From assembly GCA_014607495.2 (NCBI GenBank), contig CP053155.1:1302001-1366000 (forward strand): DNA of 64,000 bases. The letters are read 5' to 3'. Shown piece after piece: positions 21,839-33,440 of the stretch. Both the position numbers and the translations under genes were made by a program. The stretch is from Carposina sasakii. Lineage: Eukaryota; Arthropoda; Insecta; Lepidoptera; Carposinidae. Position 1 is the first letter of the stretch. Each line of letters opens with the position of its first letter. The notes under the pieces are model-generated. The model saw only the letters and a list, made by a program, of their open reading frames with translations. It was not told the origin of the DNA and searched no databases.

Positions 21839-21999
21839 GTTAAAGCGCCAAAACCAAAAACTTTCCTGGGTAAAAAAACCATGGCAACCAAATGTCAACT
21901 CAACCCAGACTCAACCACTTGATGGACGCAAGTTTCACATATTTAATTTTCGTTAAATTACTGTAACTATTGAATAATATTACTGCATTGAATAATAGG
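21839..21999 (+). promoter_or_regulatory. CC2D2A 5' flank
   Basis: About 160 bp of unique sequence between the SINE tail and the CC2D2A start codon. It probably holds the 5' UTR and part of the promoter; no individual element is recognised. Confidence 0.4.
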
Positions 22000-24900
22000 A
22001 TGTCGGAAAACATTGAATTAAAATGTTTCGTAACTCGGGTTGTTTCTAACGACAATGCAATAGAAGAATACCAAGAAATTGAACAGAACTCTACGTCTAC
22101 TGAGAGCGACACGAAAATTTTTCCCCATGTAAGAACTAAGCAAAGTGCTGAAGATTTTTTTATACAACGCGATGTAAATATAAATGAAAAGGGCGCCAGA
22201 GCTGCTGCGAAAAAGAAGAAATCCAAAATGAAAAAGAAAACTATTAAACAGTCAACTATTATGGACGTTATAAGTACTGAAATCGCATCTAGTGCATCTC
22301 CGATTGTAGAAAATGTTCTTACTGTAATAAAACCTAGCGATAAAGAAGCCTCAAGTTTCCTTCAAGATTGCAGACCACGGCACATTTTCAGGCCATGTGG
22401 GTTTGATACTGAAACGGGGTAAGACCAAAAGCAACGTATATATAAGCCTATACAACTTCGAATGACGATAGCTCGATGTCCTTACCTCGATGGTACGTTT
22501 TGTCGGTGGGTTATTACCTCGAAAGATCAGCACCTCGAAGGGTGTCTACCACGACCGGTCTTTGCCTCGACGGTACACTTCATCGATGGCTTGTTTCCTC
22601 GAAAGATAATAATGTAATAATACTAGTGAACTACAATTGTAATAAACAACATTTATTAATTATTTTGGTTTTGCTGATCTTTCGAGGAAACAAGCCATTA
22701 ATTCAATGTACATTATTAATTTTGTTGCACTGTTGCCATTAGGTTGTCATGAGAGGGCAACCTATTATTGCCAATTGAGAATATTTGCTCAATTGGCAAT
22801 AATAGGTTGCTGGTCCTGGGTTCGAATCACGATTGGTGAAAACATGAAGAATATCGATGAAAATCCCCTAATTAATCCTTTAATAGTAGGTACTAATAAT
22901 ATAAAATAATAGGTGGCAACCAAGGCCCGGTGCTGCTGCTTGGCCGCCAATGCACGCTTGGGAAAGTGGGATTGTATTAGTGAGCATACTTAACTAGTTA
23001 TCTCTTTTTTATTCTAGTTATAGCAACAGACGTACTAATACTAATGCCAACTTAAGACCTATATTTCCTAATGTATTGGATCAAATTTATGTGACTAATA
23101 ATGATATACACGTAAGTTATGTGCCACCTAGTAAAATTACTGACGCAAGACCTGACAATGAAGCGAATACTCGATACGCGAAGTTTCTGGATATTGAAAT
23201 TAGAAACATTAAATTCATTCATCATCACGACTTTACTGTTGAACAACTAATGGATGTAAAACTTGTTGAATACTACAATAGATATACTACAAACAAAAGC
23301 GTTTTCAATAATATACTTCGCGATATAAAAATCAATCGTATCGCTACCTACAATTTAAAAGAAGAGCTTATAAAAGTAAAATCATATAAGACAGAAGATA
23401 TACGTTTCGACCAAACATTAAGAAAGTATATCAGTAAACAAATAGAATTGAAAAATAAATATTTTGAGATAAACAAAAATCAGAAGGAACTAATACATAA
23501 ACTTATATCCATTTGGTCAGATATAGAAATGATAAGAGAAAAGATGGGTCAAACTTTGACCAACCATACACTAGTTATAACTAATGATAGTGTAAGTAAT
23601 GAAGATTATGAAAGACGCCGGGAAGAAACATTCCAGATCGAGTTCAGTGACATGCTTGATAAATTAGAATATGACTATGTAAGTCAATACATAGAATACA
23701 AGGAAGCGAAAACTAGGAAAGGGCTAGATAATTATAAAAATGCTACAAAGCCTAAATTAAAAATAGATGAAGATACGTTAAAAGAACAAGTAGAAACTAT
23801 TGTTAATGATACAGTGGTAAAAAATAAATTTGATTTTATTCTCAGAGATGATAATTTAACGTCTGATATAACGCCAAAGAAAAAACATTACTATTACTTT
23901 GAAGTATACGTTGACGACGTGTTCGTGTGCACATCCGAGCGATATTTACAAAAAACAAATTCAATATTTGATATTACATTTACAGAGGCTTTTTCTGTAC
24001 AAATTTTACAAAACAATATACTTACTTTAGTTTTATTTGAGGATGGTAAAGAGTTTTCTTTTGTAAAATACAGTTTATATGAAATACATGCTAGCTTTAA
24101 CGCTGCGCGATTTAATGCAGTACTTTTCGAGAATAATAATAAAGTTGAACCAACTCTCAATCGCGTGGGAAGTGGTTACAGTATAAAAGAAATAGTTACT
24201 CCAAACAAACTTAGACTAAAGAGTACTAGCACCTTCCAAGGGAAATTGTATTCGACGTGCGAAGTAAATTTAAAAATGGGATGGAATGAAAAGATTTCTG
24301 AAAATAATAGTGAGAAAATAAAATTATCATTTGATATAGAAAGGCAACTTAATAGACTAATCCATGGAATTGATAAACCAAACATTGAATTGATAATTAA
24401 CGTCATCAGTGAAGTATATGAAAAAGATGTAAGGGGAAATGATGATGTGGTTAACAGTCTAATCAATTTATGTAATACTGATTCCGAAATCAACGATGAT
24501 AACTTTACTGTTGATGTTAACAGTCCTGAATTTTTAAGATTAAAACTTTTACATTTGAGAGATAAAGGCAATCTAGCTGGACTAGAAAACCAAACAGTTC
24601 CATTATTCGCTAGTCAAATAACAACCGAACAGTTAAATTGTTTACAAAAATGCGATGCTAATGGTCTGGAACTGCAATATCTTAGCAATAAAGAAAATGA
24701 AATGGATCCGATTGAACTTCAAAGATTTATTGGGATTAAGTATGTGCAAAAGTTAAATAAGAATATGTTAAGGAATGTAAATGAACATTTACTCAAGGAG
24801 ACACAGAAAGATGTAGTGAGAGAATTTCAGAACCTCACTTTAAGGTAGCTATCTATAGTAAAGCAAGAAAGTGCATCTTTGTGACTGTTTATTGTATAAA

Positions 24901-27900
24901 CCGTAATTAATTGAGATAAATTATTTCAGGGCCATATTTTCGAGTGAATCAAAATTATCTTCAATGTCGAACAGCATAAAGCAAAAATTTCTACGTGAAT
25001 CATTGGGTAAAGAACAAGACATTATAGTGTCTGTATACAGAGCCTTTAATCTCCAAGACAGAAGCACAACGGTATTGTCTGACGAAAGTGAGGGTGACGA
25101 AGAGAAAATAGCGGGTAGGTAAATTATTCGATAATGGAATACTGTGAGAGGGTGGTTTGAACACGTGAATTTGGTACAGGAAAAGTTACTAGAAAAGAAC
25201 CAAGTTAGGAAGCTTTCGATACAAATCCATTTTACTTCATTTGAATGAAATGTGTGTCCCGTTGATTATAGTTGAGTCTTCTGATATTCGGACTGTTCCT
25301 ATTTTTACAGGTTACAAAGTGAGACCGCTGAGACCTTTCGTTAAGGTCAGTTACCGATCGGAATCCATCCAAACTGCTACGGCTATTGGTTGCCACCCCA
25401 CCTGGAATCAAACTGTCAAGATTAAAGCAAAGTAAAAATAACATAATATTTTTCATACTTACATTGTGGACTTTCTTCTATAAGGCACTTAAGAAAACTT
25501 TTATTACCTACATGTTTCAATATTCAAATGGCTTATTATATTTACGTGATTCTAGTACCTATTATTATTGTACTTGTCATATTTATTGTTGTTATTTTGT
25601 AGGCCGGAGCCTTTAACATCGATATGTTTAAACATATACGATGAATGTAAAGTGAACGTAAGCGACGTTTATTCAGAAGAAGAACATTCGGCACAAAGTA
25701 AAACAGTGCATTATAGATATTACAACAAATGGTTGGGATCCCTACAGGTGCCGTTACACGCTGTCTTAACATTAGGGATGGTAAGTCTAGCCACCAGTTG
25801 CTCGAAGTCAAATTAACGCTAAACACAAAAACGATGTCATATACATATCTAGTAAAATTAAACTATAGGTACGTTACACAAATCAACGGTTAACAGGTTT
25901 ATTAGTGTTAGAAAAACTGAACAATAATCATTGTTTTGGCTCCTTACATAATGATATTAGATTATTATTTTTTCAGGTCAGGGGGACATTCAAAATAACC
26001 ACCCCTCCAATTTTATTTGGCTACGAAAACGTCTCCCAGAGCAAAGACACCCATTCTCTAATACCAGAAATAAAGCAACTAATGAAGAAAGATACCTCAT
26101 TCATATCCTTACAAATTTCAACCAATCTACTTAATTTTGGAGGCATTCAGGGCTACCACCAACCCGTGCCAAGCTACAGAGATGACGACTATCTGATAAA
26201 ATATCTAAACAATTTCTTAACGGATTATATCAACGATTTTCCAATGAGAAATATTTCATTGACCTTCATCGACAGTTCAGGGAATAATAAATGCATTACA
26301 CAGTTCTTACAACCTATCCCTTTACCGGATGCAACTTGTTTTCCAAGAAATCCCAAAGGCAGGGCGGAATCTGCCTTGTCGAAGAGTTCGGTGCTATCCA
26401 AAAGTTCCTCATCAAGGAGTAGCGGAAGGAATAATGAAGCGGAAAACAATTCCGCTGTAGAAGAAAGGGAGTCAATTTACAGCACTCACGACTGGAGAAG
26501 TGCAGAGAACCAGTTGACAAAAATGATCAACGCGTGTTTGAGATACGTGTCTCTGATACCCACGTACGAGGTTGTGGAATCTCATGTTGTCACATTGCTG
26601 GGATTGGTGAGTAATCCTGAATATCAATGTTATAAAAATATACAAGATTCTATTACTTATCTAGTTTGTTTCAGGAGCTTCTGAAAGTACTTCACGGATC
26701 TCCACTAGACCATACAATATTATTAGCAAGTTATTTTCTTTACTTGGGAGTAAAATCGTGGGTGGTTATTGGCTTGGGTCTTCCAAGAGGACTTAGCAGT
26801 TATGTCTTGACTAAATACGATTTGAAGAGTCGGAGATTGGTTATGCTAAACGAAGAGCCGTTGAGAAGTCGAGGATTTCTGGTCAAAAGCGAGGGCTGTG
26901 TCTGGAATATTTATGATGCTGTTAGTGGGGAACGATTTGAATTGAGAGACATAGCGTGTCCACTGAAAACCGTTGATTACGTGTTTGATAACGAAAACGT
27001 AAGTTGGACACAATTTGTGGAAAATGATAGCGACGTTAGACGCATTGTAAACTTTGAATCAACTTTTCAGATTTGGGTGAATGTGCAGACATCTCTGGAA
27101 TGCGAGAATGTGTCTTTCGATTTCACAAGGTCGTCAGATTGGCAGCTGGTAAGCGAAACGGGAAATTGCTTGTTGCGTACCATTGTACTAAAGTGTTGGC
27201 AGTGGGGATCCAGGATCCAGAGACGAGACCTGACCCAGCTGGTGGTGGCTCCACCTGGACTTATGGGCCCTAATTTGGTCCAAACTTTACTGGTCTTACT
27301 GTCAACGAATGTCTTATCCCGAGTTGTCCTAGATTTCGTCCAATCAGCATAAAATACCTACAGAAAGTGATGTCATGCATAAGATAGGATCGAGGATTTT
27401 TTCTGGGGGGGAGCACAAAGGGCAGATGTGACTATAAGTAGGTAGGTATGTATTGTGATGGACACCTGCAGTAGGCACATAATACAAATCCGTCTAGGGG
27501 GCACGTGTCCACCCCACGTAAATCAGCCTATCGTCATATACAGATCCGCTACATAGTCTCATATAAAGTATACTTTATTGCAGGTATTTGACAAAGCAAC
27601 CTTTGTTATGAGGCTGCCAATTGCGCCTGAAATCGGTTTATATTCGAACCCACCCGAGGTGGAAAGACTGCGGCAGATGATTGAGACCAAACTCAAAGAG
27701 AAAGTTCAAAAATGGCGATCGCATATGAAAACTATATGGAATAGGTACCCAATGCTAAAAACCTATTTGGTAAATATTTGTCATTTAACCCACGTTTTTG
27801 ATTTTGGGAATAATTTCTTTTCAGGTACTGCAGTACCTTGTTAAGAGAAATTCTACCTCATTGGGAATATTGGACATTTAACCCATCTGAACAAAAACCT

Positions 27901-29502
27901 GGCTTCAGTCATAGATTAAAACAGATAATGGCTACTTACAAGGTAAGTCTAGGTAACCACATAAAAATTTTATCTCATAATAAACCAGACTAAATATAGA
28001 ACATTACCTTATCCGTGATAATCAGTTTGGTTTTAAATCCGGCTTGTCTACTGAGACCGCTATTTTATGTGTGAAGCAGACTGTCAAATATTATACAGAT
28101 TGAGGCACACCTGCATGCTACCTCGACCTCTCTAGGGCATTTGATCTCGTTTTTTTTATCATATTTTGCCCTGCATGCAGTGAGACATTGCGACTACTTC
28201 AGTTACCTATTTCTTCTACTAAATATTCAAGTTCTACCGAGAAATTATGACTATTTACAAAACGACCGCGAGCGGAGCGAGCACGAAACTAGGACCACTT
28301 GATCTAAATTTTGCATCTCAAGCTCAAAAATAAGCTCCTTGCTCTCGTAAAATTATGAAATTGCATTAACCTGACCTAAGCCACAGGGGGTAGTCATAAA
28401 CACCATGACGCTGAATCCGCGTTTAGTTAATAATCTAACAAAAGTTAGACGAAATTAGGCCTGACTATGCCCGGCTTTATCCTTTATTACGCCTACCTAC
28501 AAAAGCGATTTTTTAAAATTACTGTCGAATAGGCATTAGAGCCCAAGGCGCTAGTATTTGCTACTCATGCTATATGGCTAATCCGGCACTGATAGCCCGC
28601 AGGTTTGCTCGGTGTTCTCTTGGAGTGAAAATCAACTTGTTTAGAGCTTTCTGTACATCCTTCTACACGTGCAGCCTGTGGGTGTCGTACACGCAAAAAC
28701 AATAGTGCCCTTCGTATTCAATATAACAATGTTTAGAAAAAAAAAAAAGACTATTTTACCTTCAAAAAAAGGTGGCAACCATATCTGGTACTAAGAGTTG
28801 CAGACACTTTTCGAACTTTTAAGAAACTTATTTCAAAGTAAAATTAAAGTATATGCTAAACAAATTCAGCTCTTCTATCGCCAACGTTCATACCATGTTG
28901 AATACACCGGTTCTCGTCCGATCACCGAAGTTAAGCAACATCGGGCGAAGTCAGTACTTGGATGGGTGACCGCCTGGGAACACTTCGTAATGTTGGCTTT
29001 TTTGGACAATATTTTCACTTATTCTTCTGTTTTCACAAATAAAGACCAGAATTAAAATATGTATATGTAAAAGGGTTTAGGCAAAGAAAAGTTCCTTTTA
29101 ACACACCACTCACTTTTTATGTACATTTTTGTGATGATATTGCATTGCCTAAGTTTTGTAAATAGTCCAATTTTTTTATTTATTTACTTCTATAAAGTAT
29201 GTATGTACTTCATGTAGTAATATTATATATTAAATATTTTTAAGAACTTTATACACCAAAACAGAAAACAATACATACTTTACATAACTGATTACAAAAA
29301 TTATATATTGTTTCAGATATTTGGATTCCCACTAAATATACCCTATGTAAATACTAAATCACTACTGTCTACAGTGAAGGCTACATGCATCCATGTGAAC
29401 AATGATCCCAATGTAGAGTTTGGTTTGGGTGTAGAAGTGTTTGCATATCCCAATAATGTCCTAAGTGTGTGGGTGTTTTTAACAACTATCACTAGAATAT
29501 GA
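22000..29502 (+). CDS. CC2D2A: CC2D2A, ciliary transition-zone (MKS module) protein, complete
   Basis: Coding exons: 22000-22418, 23018-24844, 24930-25114, 25311-25431, 25603-25780, 25977-26606, 26675-27148, 27584-27744, 27825-27942, 29317-29502. All junctions are GT-AG and in phase, giving 1,432 residues (human about 1,620). Residues 1-140 are lysine-rich; about 425-520 form the first C2-like region (VYVDDVFVCTSERYL); about 750-960 include IIVSVYRAFNL, RPFVKVSYRS and WLGSLQVPLHAV, the second C2 domain; about 1080-1270 are the transglutaminase-like part (LLASYFLYLGVKSWVVIGLG, ACPLKTVDYVF); the C-terminus has KIWNRYCSTLLRE-like and NVLSVWVFL motifs. CC2D2A helps form the B9/tectonic gate at the ciliary base. 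Start: first ATG in exon 1 (MSENIELKCF), in frame with everything after. In moths it should serve sensory cilia and sperm flagella. Head-to-head with RMC1. Confidence 0.95.
22485..22698. repeat. CCTCGA-rich direct and inverted repeats in CC2D2A intron 1
   Basis: Two 43-bp units (22485-22527, 22565-22607) run from CCTCGATGGTAC or CCTCGACGGTAC to CCTCGAAAGAT. A third part (22677-22698) is inverted: ATCTTTCGAGGAAACAAGCC. The arrangement suggests the sub-terminal repeats of an unrecognised DNA transposon. Confidence 0.7.
22757..22810. repeat. 23-bp perfect inverted repeat
   Basis: Arms 22757-22779 and 22788-22810 (GCAACCTATTATTGCCAATT...) are perfect complements with an 8-bp spacer. A tRNA-like piece (GGGTTCGAATCACGATTGG) follows at about 22819, probably a SINE remnant. 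Confidence 0.8.
28015..28730 (+). pseudogene. Broken non-LTR reverse transcriptase fragments
   Basis: At 28020-28150 the plus strand reads QFGFKSGLSTETAILCVK and later YLDLSRAFDLV, an RT core piece with a stop and frame changes. At 28560-28730 it reads RRFARCSLGVKINLFRAFCT and SFYTCSLWVSYTQ, the C-terminal part of the same protein type. The part between is missing or replaced by unrelated repeat sequence. It lies in CC2D2A intron 9. Confidence 0.7.
28880..28998 (+). rRNA. 5S rRNA-like gene or derived copy in CC2D2A intron 9
   Basis: The 119-nt sequence is a near-complete arthropod 5S rRNA: GCCAACGTTCATACCATG at the 5' end, the internal promoter (AAGTTAAGCAACATCGGGC; CTTGGATGGGTGACCGCC), and GTTGGC at the 3' end closing helix I, followed by a T6 run fit for Pol III termination. 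A block differs from the usual sequence (CGAAGT, 28946-28951), but its helix partner is ACTTCG (28982-28987), an exact complement. It could be a dispersed functional copy, a variant or a 5S-derived SINE head. Confidence 0.85.
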
Positions 29503-30706
29503 ACTTAACTGTAAGGGAAGACATTCATCTTTAACAAAACCCATTTCGACAAGAGCAATATAAAATTTATTAAAAACTCATCCAGGATTCTTAAAAAAAC
29601 GCATGTTAATTAAATAAAAATAGAGCTTGTATGTCTTTTCGTTTTAATGCTAACAAAATAAAATTAACATTTATTCCATTGTAGTATAAAAATATACGTA
29701 AAAATAGAAAAAAGGAGATGTTATAGAGTTACGTGTTCTAGCGGTTTTCCGTCACTTTAAATATGATATTCGAAGCCCAATGACGTGTCATTCGGCGCAT
29801 TCGACTGACTTATCTTTGCTGGGATAGAATGTGCGCACTTTTGCCCTTTTCCAATTATTTCATGAATTGATCTGTTACACTGAGGGAGCACACCATGTTG
29901 GCACAAACACTTGCAAGTAAATTGTTTGCAAACACTTAAACTGGCTAGTTGACTTTTACTATTAGAACAGGTCTTCTCTGGCTATGTTTACGAAATTGAC
30001 TGTTTTGGTCTCTAGACATATTGTCTGTGTCTATGCCCATTATATCTAAGGGTGTGTTCATAAAGAAAGTTGAGAGTGATCCACCATTTGATAGTTATAA
30101 TAAAGCAATCTGGTTTAAGTTGTTTGGTTTCTAGGCTATGTCTTGATATACCAAAACTAAGGGCAGACTATTGCTCATTGGTGCAAATCGTAGCATATTG
30201 GTCGAAAGATATATCACAGCATCATTAAGGATACTGTATACACCCTTTGGATGTGAACCAACATAACAATTACATGAAATGAAATGCATTGATAAGGTAA
30301 GGTTGCCATTGTAAGTCATCTCTTGACTTTAGTTGTCCTTAGTTTGTATGTTTGTTAGAGATGTAACAGGCAGTATATGGCTTTTTTAAGACATCTTACA
30401 ACTTTTCTGAATTGAAATTTAAAATAAGTCAACTAGCAATGCTGATTTTAAATAGTCAGTAAAATTGACAGTACCAACAATATGGTTGATTCCGGCCATC
30501 ACACTAAACCTAAACGTAAATTTAGTCCTACCTGTCCGTTTCTCTTTTTATGTTAAGAACGGAGAGATAGACCTGACTAAGATTAGGTTTAGGTTTAAGT
30601 GTAACTGCCGAAATCGACCCTAATGTTTTAGTAAATAAAAGACTTCGCACACCTACCCCTAACAATCAGTTCTGGGCTTGCTTAATCTACGCTCGTGCTG
30701 GCCTCT
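29503..30706. other. Tail-to-tail spacer between CC2D2A and Aps
   Basis: No gene is seen. An AATAAA at 29613-29618, 111 nt after the CC2D2A stop, is a plausible poly(A) signal. On the minus strand GGAATAAATG near 29668-29677 and other sites could serve Aps. An imperfect inverted repeat (CACTAAACCTAAACG against GGTTTAGGTTTAAGTG) lies at about 30502-30604. Confidence 0.5.
29613..29618 (+). terminator. Candidate CC2D2A polyadenylation signal
   Basis: AATAAA, 111 nt downstream of the stop codon at 29500-29502. Transcript ends cannot be proven from sequence alone. Confidence 0.4.
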
Positions 30707-32312
30707 TTAGCTGCCAGGGTCATCTGGCTTGCTTTGTTTGGAGCGACGCAGTTGCTGGATGTAGCAGCGTTGGATCGGCTTGTGTAGTGCCAGCTGGGCA
30801 AGAGCATCATCGATGGAGAACCACTGACGCTTACGACCCATCAGCCGGGAATCCTCCCACTCGGCAAGCTCTTGGGTGACCATCATCACATATACTTCAG
30901 TCCGGTGCTTGTGTTCACGATTCTGAAATTAATGTTTGTGGTCTTTAAAGTAAATGTAGCGATTACTTATATGAGTGTGTTAAAAAAATATATATATATT
31001 TTGTATCCCCTGTTAAGATTTCTACCAGGTCTGCAAGATTTCGTCTAAAAACAGATATACATACATACAACTCACTTTGTATGCATTCCTTTTGTAAATT
31101 TCTTTCTATTGATTGTTGTTTTGTGTACAATAAAGAATAAATTAATTAATTAATTAACTTACAGATCTGAGATAAGTCTCTCAGTGTATAGAATTTTCCT
31201 TTATGGAATTTGTTTCTAAATTTCCCTTTTAACTAGTCATCTTTTCACATGAAAACTGTGTAACACAGGAAATTTGAACATACCTCAATATAACAATTTC
31301 CTCAATTTAACAAATTCTGCGGTTATCCCCTTGAATTGTTCATAAGAGTCAATGTTAAATATACCTTTACAATGCAAATTTTTTTTTTTGTGAACAACCT
31401 CTTTATAACGAATTTTTGACTATCAAGAAAAAGTATTAAACCTCTAATTAACAAATTTTGTCAACACAAAACATTTATATAAAGTTCCCTCCCACTAATT
31501 TTCTTTTACTCTCATAATATCTGATTCATGCAGCGACAGGTTTTGACACACTTTTACCTCTTTATAACGAATTTTAGCCCACCTAACCTCAACATAACAA
31601 ACCTCAGTTCAACTAATTACTTGATATTACGAATATTTTACTAGCTCCCTTCAGATTTGTTAAATCGAGGTTGCACACTATCTCAACATCATTAACTCAC
31701 TTATTCACAAATTTTTGGAAATTGTACAATTTCAATGCAAAAAGATGTGTTACATTTGACTGTTGAAGAGAAGCACCTAGAAAAGGGTTTTGTTATAATG
31801 TATAGATATGTTTGAAAATAGGTATGTAATGGAGTGTTTTTGTGACATAAAATTATTTATGACCATTACCCATTTCATGGTTTTTCTTATCCATACAAAA
31901 TTGTAAACAAGGTTTCTATCTATGACAAGCATTTTATATTGTAGGCTAGCCAATAACATAGTAAGTTGGCTGACCTCAAACACACCCAGGCACCTCCCCA
32001 GCTTGCCGATGACGCCAGCCTCCTCCAGCACCTCTCGCAAAGCTGTCACCGAGGGTTCTTCCTCTGGTTCCACTCCTCCACCAGGCACTATCCAGTTGTC
32101 TGGTCGACGTGACGACGTCACCAGCAAAACCTATGCAATAATGTCATAATAAAGTACAAGTTTGTAGAAAAATACATGTTTTTGGCTAGAAATGACATCG
32201 TATGTTGACTAACCTCAGTTTCGGCGTCCGAACGCACGCAAATACACGCCGCACGGCGTCTGAATCCCTCGTCATCGTAAATCCTTATTGAATTAGGCTT
32301 CTCCTTCACCAT
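30707..32312 (-). CDS. Aps: Aps, Nudix diphosphoinositol-polyphosphate phosphohydrolase, complete
   Basis: Exons: 32312-32214, 32130-31975, 30922-30707; all junctions GT-AG, phase 0, giving 156 residues. Exon 1 reads MVKEKPNSIRIYDDEGFRRR, exon 2 carries WIVPGGGVEPEEEPS and the Nudix box ending REVLEEAGV, and exon 3 contains YVMMVTQELAEWEDSRLMGR and KRQWFSIDDALAQL, typical of the DIPP/NUDT3-NUDT4 group. The Nudix glutamates bind the catalytic metal. DIPP enzymes remove the beta-phosphate from diphosphoinositol polyphosphates and also cleave diadenosine polyphosphates in the cytosol. Length is normal for the family (about 150-180). It is head-to-head with mars, and tail-to-tail with CC2D2A. The 1-kb second intron holds a decayed repeat. 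Confidence 0.95.
31180..31680. repeat. Probable pogo/Tigger-type MITE remnant
   Basis: Contains CCTCTTTATAACGAATTT twice (about 31400 and 31558), CCTCAATTTAACAAATTC and, at its right end, the inverse AATTTGTTAAATCGAGGTTG-like sequence. Repeats of the ACCTCNNTATAACGAA type are typical of pogo/Tigger ends. Boundaries are uncertain. It lies in Aps intron 2. Confidence 0.4.
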
Positions 32313-32736
32313 TTTTGAAAAAACACTTGAAGACCACCGAAACAGATGATCACAAACGAAAACCTGACATAAAATACAAAGAAAACTGGGAACCGAACGA
32401 AATTTTTAATGATCAACAAACACCATATCCGAGGAATCCTATGATAACCGTATCCATTTTTGACTAATTTATGTGTTACACAACGTACATGTAAAATGAA
32501 ACTAAAGTAACAATAACACTACAATTAGAGCAATATTTCAGCTTTAACTAGCTTTTGATCGCGTATTTCAAGCCCATGGTGATGGTGCCTGACGTTTCTT
32601 TGCGAACGAAAATCGAAATATTTCTTCGAAAAGAGCAATTTTCTGAAAGCAGCTGACAGCCGGAAATAAGGAAGTACGATACGATGTTTCCGCTCAAAAA
32701 AAGAAAAATAACGGTTACTCTATGGCAGTGTTGCCA

Positions 32737-33440
32737 GGGGTGCGTTTATGTAAGCCGGCGAAATCTTAGCTGGTTAAAAATTATCTAGCGAGGATCGCTG
32801 AACGGAGTTATAGTGCTTATGTCAATGTCATCTGACAAATTCAATTGACAGCTTGTCAAACAATATCTATTCAACTCAACACTTGGAATGTTTTTATTAT
32901 TTTTGTTGTAAACTTCGTGATTTGGAAATAATTACACAGTTGAAATGGCAAACTCTACCTTCATTGTCGTAAATCATTCTGCATTCAAAGTATTCAATCA
33001 AGGCGTGAATTGAGCAAAAAACAACAGACAGTAAATTTTTCATTTTGACTAACTTTACACTTGTTCTTGAGGATTTTCCCGACGTTTCCATTCATCATCA
33101 TTGTCATTCATCATAAATTCAGAATACATTTTACTAAACAATGATTAGGCTGTATGGGCTTAGTTCCCCTTGCCTTTCCTTCGGGATAAACTAAAAAAAA
33201 AAAAAAAACAACAGACAGCTGTCATTAATGTCAATCTGACAGCAGGATAAAATTTCGCGACCTAAAAATTAAATTAAAATTTATCCTAGGCAGGCGAAAA
33301 TTTATACCAGCGGACGAACGTGAACGGGTCGGATAAAATTTTGACAGGTTAATTTTTCGCCTCGCGGTGTGCTTGAACGGGGTGTTTGACATTTAGTCAA
33401 TTTAAATTTTAGACTGGACGGTGAACGTAAACGCACCCCC
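32737..33440. mobile_element. DNA-transposon remnant with GGGGTGCGTTTA ends
   Basis: The left end GGGGTGCGTTTATGTAAGC is mirrored by ...GAACGTAAACGCACCCC on the right; internal TGTCAATCTGACAGC-type pieces also occur inverted. There is no coding frame. A family-4 SINE is nested inside at 33034-33209. It lies in the Aps-mars spacer. Confidence 0.65.
33034..33209 (+). repeat. 5'-truncated poly-A SINE (family 4)
   Basis: Begins inside the family sequence at TAAATTTTTCATTTTGAC and ends in poly-A. It is flanked by CAACAGACAG on both sides, a target-site duplication. Truncation plus duplication shows target-primed reverse transcription. Confidence 0.85.
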
